In this document: piece after piece, positions 57,763 to 64,000 of the stretch
Numbering within the stretch: the first letter of the stretch is position 1
Layout of the letters: each line of letters begins with the position of its first letter
Source of the DNA: Halichoerus grypus
Taxonomy: Eukaryota > Chordata > Mammalia > Carnivora > Phocidae
NCBI RefSeq assembly: GCF_964656455.1
Contig: NC_135715.1
Location: 41,984,603 to 42,048,602 of the forward strand
DNA length: 64,000 nucleotides
Reading direction: 5' to 3'
Notes under the pieces: generated by a model
Told to the model about the DNA's origin: nothing
The model's input: only the letters and a program-made list of their open reading frames with translations
Databases searched by the model: none
Program-made: the position numbers and the translations under genes

Positions 57763-57798
57763 GCAGTATGTGTGCGTGTGTGTGTGTGGGGGGGGTAA
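57763..57798. repeat. (GT)n plus G8 tract inside L1
   Basis: It sits just before 'GGAATATTACTCAGCC', where L1 usually has a short TATATA-type run; see the matching expansion at 19968-19993. Confidence 0.85.
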
Positions 57799-58207
57799 TG
57801 GAATATTACTCAGCCATCAAAAAGAATGAAATCTTGCCTTTTACAATGATGTGGATGGAACTAGAGAGTATTATGCTAAACAAAATAAGTCCGAGAAAGA
57901 GAAATACCATATGATTTCACTCATATGTGGAATTTAAGAGACAAAACAGATGAACATAGGGAAAGGGAAGGAAAACTAAAATAAGATGAAAATAGAGAGA
58001 GGCAAAACATAAGAGACACTGAACTCTAGGAAACAAACCAAGGGTCATCGGAGGGGAGGTGGGTGAATTGGATGATGGGCATTAAGGAGGGCACTTGATA
58101 TAATGAGCACTGGGTGTTATTTGCACCTGATGAATCTAAATTCTAACCCTGAAACTAAATAATACATTATATGTTAACTACGTTGAATTTAAATAATTTA
58201 AAAAAAA

Positions 58208-58588
58208 ACTATTTTTTCCTCAATTGGTTAATCACATCAAAAATAGTTAAAGTATTTTGAAAAAGTACATCAATTTAACTGCTAATGTATATGTTTGTAT
58301 GCCTTTACTAATTTTGTGTAATCTCCTATAAATTGTTGTTAGTTTTATTTTAACTTCCTACCTAGACTCTGATTCTCTAGCTTTCTCTAGTTCTAATTGG
58401 CAGCTATAGAATGGAGTTAGCTCTGCTGTCCATTGGCACAATCTCACCAAGAGGAGTGCAGAAATTTTAGATTTTATAGTTTGCAAATAAGAAAAGTGGA
58501 AAATAATTTTATATAAACAACTTATAGAGCATGAATACCCCACCTTGCAAAGTCTCAGATTTTTTTTAAGTATCACTCAAATTTTTCA
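58208..58588. other. Non-coding interval ending in the target of a SINE pair
   Basis: No gene recognised. The last 21 bases (58568-58588) are the left duplication of the following SINE pair. Confidence 0.55.
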
Positions 58589-58790
58589 GGGGCACCTGGG
58601 TGGCTCAGTCATTAAGCCTCTGCCTTCGGCTCAGGTCATGATCCCAGGGTCCTGGGATCGGGTCCCGCACTGGGCTCCCCGCTCCGTGGGAAGCCTGCTT
58701 CTCGCTCTCCCACTCCCCCTGCTTGTATTCCCTCTCTTGCTGTGTCTCTCTCTGTCAAATAAATAAAATCTTAAAAAAAAAAAAAAAAAA
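58589..58790 (+). repeat. SINEC, left member of a tandem pair
   Basis: 'CTCCGTGGGAAGCC' body with an A19 tail. Its 21-bp duplication (AAGTATCACTCAAATTTTTC...) is at 58568-58588; the right copy is split, with AAGTAT at 58793-58798 and the full site again at 58995-59015 after the second SINE. Confidence 0.94.
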
Positions 58791-58798
58791 AGAAGTAT

Positions 58799-58994
58799 GG
58801 GCACCTGGGTGGCTCAGTCGTTAAGCGTCTGCCTTCGGCTCAGGTCATGATCCCAGGGTCGTGGGATCGAGCCCCGCATCGGGCTCCCTGCTCCGCGGGA
58901 AGTCTGCTTCTCCCTCTCCCACTCCCCCTGCTTGTGTTCCCTCTCTTGCTGTGTCTCTCTCTGTCAAATAAATAAATAAAATCTTTAAAAACAA
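58799..58994 (+). repeat. SINEC, right member of a tandem pair
   Basis: Near-consensus copy starting GGGCACCTGGGTGGCTCAG directly after AAGTAT, and followed by AAGTAT again plus the rest of the first element's duplication. It therefore inserted into the right-hand duplication of the first SINE. Confidence 0.94.
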
Positions 58995-59015
58995 AAGTAT
59001 TACTCAAATTTTTCA

Positions 59016-62000
59016 TATGAATTGCTGAATTAATTGACCTGGAATAAGTAACTAATAGCTAATTATAATAACTAATTAATAAATAATTATTAATACGTAA
59101 TACGTAATAACTAATTGATCTGGTATTACAACTTCCAGACTTTTCAAATGCATAAATCAAACTACTACTTATTTCAAGAGATTACCACTTTATTAGCTGT
59201 TTGATTTTTCTCATTTTGAAATAAGAAAAAATATAATGTGTTCCATAGTATAGTCTGCATGTTAGAAATACAAACCCCCTGTTTCTTCATACTATTAAGA
59301 ACTATAATTCAAATGGTTGCTGTAGGTGAATAGAAATTTTAAAAATTATCTGGACTGCATGTCTTGTAAAAACAGAAGCAAAATAAATATATAATATAGT
59401 AGGTTCACCAGCATGAAATAAATGACATTTAACATTGCATCAAATTTAGGTATTCATTGACCTTCTGTTTAGCTTAGTTTTCAGCATGACTATGTATTCA
59501 ATTAAGTATGTTTAACGTACTGAACTACAATGAATACTTTTTCATGATAATAAAAATCACAAATGAGAATTTATAAAACAATAGTGACGAGAAATGGAAT
59601 TGTGTCAATACAAGTAATTCGCATTAGCAGGTGAGTCTCCCTAGAGATGTACTACTTATTATCCTCAGAGGATGAATTAAAAAGATTTAGTTACCTTCAT
59701 CAGGAAGCTATAAACTCAAGGGAATAACTTTCATTATGAGCAAATGTTTGAAAATTTGTTATTCATTATTGAAAATTAAAGACTAAGTAGATTCATTAAG
59801 GACATTAATTACATACACAATTAGCTGTTGTTTTGGAATTGCTTTAGATGGTTTCAATAAAATAATTTTAATGACTACGTGGATGTTGCTGCACTTCTAA
59901 ACATAATATGCTAGCATGGTCATTTATTGAATGTTAGAGGAAATATATGAAGCTAGAAGAAATACCTAATTTATATGGGAATTATGTATCTTAATAAATT
60001 ATTTTTAATCCAAATGTGGATGTTGCAGTTTGAAACATGTGATGTTGGTATGCTTATTAATACTGGAGGGAGTATATGATGCTAAAATGAAATATTCATT
60101 GGAATATTTGGAACTATTTGGAATTATAGCTTCAAAATATTTGAACAATTAAGGAGGTCAATTTCTAACCTAAATTTTAAAATGTATTGAGAAATTTGCT
60201 TGTTTGACAAACAGATTATACCCAGTGAAGTAAATGGCATATTTTAAAAGGAATGTTCCTCACTTACTGCACTTGCCTAGGAGCTATGAAACCTGACTGC
60301 TGATGTATTTCATCACAACTAATTCTAACTAGCTAGAGCTTACACAGAGCATCCCTATTCAGTAAACAAATAGGAGGACGTTAGGATAGTCCTAACCTCC
60401 CATGTGTAAGTCTGTGGATTCACTTTGGTCAATGCAGAGTTGCAGTTTTAAATCCATAAAGAGCATAACCACTACAAACTCCACCTAAAACCCTTGATCG
60501 CTAGGGAGCAACACAGTGATTTTTTTTTCCTCTAGCATGATTTTTCTTGGATTTGTATTAGACTCAGCATTCTATGTAGCAGAGTTTGTCTTATCCTTTG
60601 ACAGTATGTCCATTTTTTCCCATGTTATTATTTTCACATTTCATGTGTGTAAGACTGTGGTTAAGTGATTTTACTATTCTGGAATATAGACACTGGAACA
60701 GCTGAGTGAGTTGATCATAGACAAATGAGAGATATGTAGACAAACTTAGTATTTCCTGGTTCATTGGCAATGTGATGCCAAGATTTTTGTTACTTGAGTA
60801 TGAAGGTATATGATCTAGAATATGCTTCTTTTTGTACCAATATCCTTTAGGCCTGTAACTGAACCCCTGCCCTCAAGATCTGAACATTTCATGTTGAAGA
60901 AAGATAAAACCAAAGAAAAGTCTAGAAAAAGAAAACAGATTTATATTTTCTTGTGGGCTAGAACAACATTTGCCTTAGATTCTCCATCTCAACCCGATAA
61001 AGGAAGGTATGATATTCCAGCAAGAAATAGTTCAAGTGTTTAACATTCCAGATACTAGGGGAAAAAATGTCAAGCAATATTAAAAGAAGCGAGATGCAGA
61101 TAAGTAGATAGGATACTCTAAATATTTTTGGCCTTCCTCTGTTATATTAACATTTCTTTTCCTGGCTGGTGATGAGAAGAAAGCAAAGAGGGTAGAACAG
61201 AAAAACTTTCGTGAGACAACAATTCAATGAGTAAAGTATTTGGCGTAGATTCATCATGTTCTAGCAAAACTTTGAAAGTACACTGTAAGCAGATTTAATG
61301 GATGAATGAATCAGAATCCAAATTACAATCTGTGATATTGAACTCTGATAAGCATTATGAGAGCAATTATAGTTTTCTGAATAGCCTTCATATACTAGGT
61401 TACACAATGAACAATATGAGCATATTTTACAAAATGACATAATCATTAACGTATAACAAAGCTTTTTGATGCAAAGGTGAACATAATCTACCCTTCTACA
61501 TTTGACACCAGAAGAATAACTAATTCTTCACACCCTGTAAGTCTGATAAATTTAATTTAATAAGGGAGCATATATGTCCTAATAAAGTAAGTAAGGCTAC
61601 AGATCTGGTAAATAATTCAAATAATTCTTAGGATTAAAGTTAACAGGAAAAAGTATAAATATGAAATATTTTTTAGGGTGGGACTGACCACGAAAGTTAT
61701 TGTGGAAACTGAAATTCAGTGAGTTCAAGTATTAAAAAGTGGGGTCTGTTTTCTGCATATCAAGATGAAGTTAGCTATATATTATTATAAATGATTCCTA
61801 ATACTCACATGTATACATAATAACATCTGAAATTAAGTAAAGATTTGCATTATATGATCTTCAAATCGGGTAGTTAATAGATAATGTTTTAAAATACAAT
61901 ACAGTTTCATACGAACATCTATATATACATAAAAATGGGGTTTATAATATTCACCGGTAGAAAAAAGTAAATATTCAATATTCAATCAGGAAGTCATTAT

Positions 62001-62169
62001 TCTTTGAAACCTGATGTCTGAGAAGGTAAAAATTCCTCTTTCTGTTATTGAGGTGAAAATAAAATTTTGGAAGCTTTTCTTTGGCCAAGTACTATGGTAT
62101 CGCACAAAGTCAAAGACTCATGCATTCCTACCCCCAACACGCCACACAAACTACTGGCCTCGGATGAAC
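59016..62169. other. Long AT-rich non-coding interval, no element recognised
   Basis: About 3.1 kb without any SINE, recognisable L1 or gene, the longest such gap in the SINE-dense right third. A short (TAATACG) near-repeat lies at 59085-59110. The frame 60822-61043 has Lys/Arg-rich composition but no recognisable domain. Confidence 0.5.
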
Positions 62170-62650
62170 CCATTATCATTAAAACAGTGTTTTCCAAACC
62201 TCCTTTTAAAATTAAACGTTCAGTTTGATATAATTGTAGATTCATATTCGGTTTTAAGAAATAACACAGGGGCGCCTGGGTGGCTCAGTCGTTAAGCGTC
62301 TGCCTTCGGCTCAGGTCATGATTCCGGGGTCCTGGGATCGAGCCCCACATCAGGCTCCCTGCTAGGCGGGAAGCCTGTTTCTCCCTCTCCCACACCCCCT
62401 GCTTGTGTTCCCTCTCTCGCTGTGTCTCTCTCTGTCAAATAAATAAATAAAATCTTTAAAAAAAAAAAAAAAAAGAAATAACACAGAGATTTCCCATGTC
62501 CCCTTAACCCAGTTTTCCCCTAATGGTAACACCTTGCAAAGTTAAGGTACAATATGACAGCAAGGATGCTGATGTGGACACAGGCAATGCACACCAGTAT
62601 TCATCACTACAAGGTCATTTATCTGGAACGCTGGCACTTTTATGGACCCT
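62170..62650 (-). mobile_element. Old L1-type 3'UTR fragment, reverse, split by a SINE
   Basis: 'TTTGATATAATTGTAGATTC' (62224), 'AGAAATAACACAG' on both sides of the SINE, 'CCCATGTCCCCTTAACCCAG' (62493), 'TTCCCCTAATGGTAACACC' (62514) and 'CACTTTTATGGACCCTCCCAC' (62635) follow an old L1 3'UTR in reverse. Subfamily not resolved. Confidence 0.6.
62270..62472 (+). repeat. SINEC, full length, near-consensus
   Basis: Head GGGGCGCCTGGGTGGCTCAG, 'CTAGGCGGGAAGCC' body, AAATAAATAAATAAAATCTTT plus A16 tail. Perfect duplication AAGAAATAACACAG lies at 62256-62269 and 62473-62486. Confidence 0.96.
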
Positions 62651-64000
62651 CCCACTTCTACTTTGCAAATATTTCAGCAATTGGGTCTCCAACAGACCAT
62701 TTTTCTTTTCTATAGGTCCCGCTGCTTCAGAATTTTATAGATCACAAAACCTTAGAGTCTTTCCTCTTGTAAGTGATTCCATAGCTTTGATTCTTACATT
62801 ATAAACTGAGTTAATTGATCAGAAGCTGTATTTTGTGATACCAAAATACAATGATGTTGGCAGAAATATGAGGGACAAAAATAAATCCAAATTCAGACTA
62901 CGTGTCATTTTTCAGTCAGGTCTGTCCTACCCTCCTCATGATGAAAGAGCTGTGAGTAAAAGCAAATCTGAATGAAATATGGTTTAAATAAATTAGGCAT
63001 TTTTCCCCTCAGGTGAAAGTAGGCCAAGATATTTAGAGAAGTCCTTTTGCTACAAAAATCTGAGACTCTCTATAAGAATACTTTTGCCTGCAGTTTGTTG
63101 CCTCATAGTCTTAGAAAAGGTCTTCCACTTCAACATTACATCTGTCTTCCAGAACTGGAGAGGTTCAAAATGGTACATGCCAGTCAACTGTGTGGTATTT
63201 AAGAGAGGATTCGTAAAAGCCTCATCCCGTGAGTTTTACTTGTGTATCACTGGCATAACTGTGTCACCCGGCTATTCTTAGCTGCAAAGAAGCTGAGAGA
63301 TAGGTTTTATTTTTTAAGCTGGATACATTGTTGCCTAGTAAAAAATTAAGGTTCTTTCCTAGGGAAGGAGAAAATACATCTTAGGGCCTTATCTGTGAAT
63401 ACCACATGGGTCTAGTGCATTCATCTGCCATTGCACGTACATTGGTATACATCCTAATTTCATTTCATTCACTCTTACGGACAACCATTGTCACTTCCAT
63501 GAATGTTGGTCAGAAACAGGAGATGAATAACCTGACCTACCACAAAATGGTTCACTTAGTAGTCATAAAGTTTTATAGTAGTATTTGAGCCAATAGCCGA
63601 GTGCAAAATTATTCTGAATGAGAACCAACCCCAACCACTACATCAAATGGCTTTAAAATTAGCTTTTGCTGCTGATTTTTGCAGATAACATTTCTAAATG
63701 AATTCATCTGAAAATTACAAAGCAAAAAAGTGCTTATATGCAGAACTTACACTGCTGTAATGTTATTTTAACAACTAAATTTGGAATTATTTAACTAATG
63801 TCAAGCTGCTTACATACTTCCTCTGCTGTTGTATGTTAAAGAAGCATATTTTCCATTTCTGTACAAATTTGCAGCACATCTATTTTCTGTCGAGTTCAAA
63901 CTAGAGTTCCAGTACTGCTTTTTTTGAATTTATTTAAGTGTAAAGGAAATTTCCATATTTCAAAATCCATTTAACTGTACAGTTGAAAATCTTCCACCTA
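62651..64000. other. Non-coding interval to window end
   Basis: No exon, SINE or L1 recognised. Short frames at 62523-62804, 63084-63281 and 63406-63588 lack motifs and splice context. Confidence 0.5.

Larger units (their letters stand above)
57104..58207 (+). mobile_element. 5'-truncated carnivore-type LINE-1 (ORF2 C-terminus and 3'UTR)
   Basis: Least diverged L1 in the window. ORF2 C-terminal coding ('AAAAGCTTTTGCACAGCAAAAG' at 57149) leads to 'GGAATATTACTCAGCCATC' (57800) and the 3'UTR ('GGAGGGGAGGTGGGTG', 'GATGGGCATTAAGGAGGGC', 'GAGCACTGGGTGTTA', 58051-58120) of the L1 lineage seen in carnivores, ending in AAATAATTTAAAAAAAA. Truncated at the 5' side, as is typical of L1 insertions. No clear target duplication. 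Confidence 0.9.

Noticed and set aside
1..64000. A coordinated multi-gene novel system
   Set aside because: No intact gene cluster, operon-like spacing, or host exon was found. All extended coding signals trace to L1, retroviral fossils or the SET retrocopy, apart from the unassigned 36.5-38.4 kb region reported as a finding.

Overview
This is nuclear DNA from a mammal, almost certainly a carnivoran. The marker is a tRNA-derived SINE whose body begins GGGCGCCTGGGTGGCTCAG and ends (AAATA)nAAATCTT plus poly-A. I count 29 copies (22 forward, 7 reverse). This is the Can-SINE / SINEC family, restricted to Carnivora. The copies lack the canid-type head, and many carry the 'CTCCGCGGGAAGCCTGCTTCT' or 'CAGGGAGTCTGCTTCTCCCT' bodies that I associate with arctoid caniforms (bears, pinnipeds, mustelids). 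Placement below Caniformia is an inference from memory. DNA is AT-rich, no host protein-coding exon is visible, and no open frame over 160 codons exists.

Layout. 0.4-2.3 kb: decayed forward L1 with a SINE in it. 2.7-3.05 kb: forward MaLR LTR. 6.0-6.3 kb: reverse MLT1 LTR. 8.6-15.8 kb: two forward L1 copies end to end, the second about 5.3 kb with one ORF2 block out of order. 16.0-16.44 kb: a SINE inside the tail of an opposite SINE. 16.8-17.4 kb: MER5A-like and MIR remnants. 19.7-21.05 and 22.5-27.1 kb: reverse L1 copies. 29.85-34.1 kb: forward L1 holding a SINE and a 430-bp solo LTR. 34.1-36.1 kb: a broken processed copy of SET mRNA. 36.38-36.50 kb: compound microsatellite opening with a perfect 32-bp palindrome. 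36.5-39.7 kb: an unclassified stretch followed by an ERVL-like RNase H-integrase fossil. 42.0 and 50.4 kb: L2 remnants. 43.3-45.2 kb: two L1 pieces in opposite orientation. 44.6-62.5 kb: dense SINEs (14 copies in 18 kb), including two tandem pairs, and a carnivore-type L1 3' end at 57.1-58.2 kb. 59-62 kb and 62.8-64 kb: AT-rich sequence with nothing recognisable.

No genes here work together in a pathway. What the window records is retrotransposition: L1 enzymes made the L1 copies and very probably mobilised the SINEs and the SET mRNA (A-rich target-site duplications, poly-A tails), and LTR elements entered separately. I found no evidence for a novel multi-gene system. The most informative observations are the insertion-order records (nested SINEs, the solo LTR whose removal restores L1 continuity), the rearranged L1 at 14-15.8 kb, microsatellites that grew at the same L1 position in two copies, and the unassigned 36.5-38.4 kb stretch.
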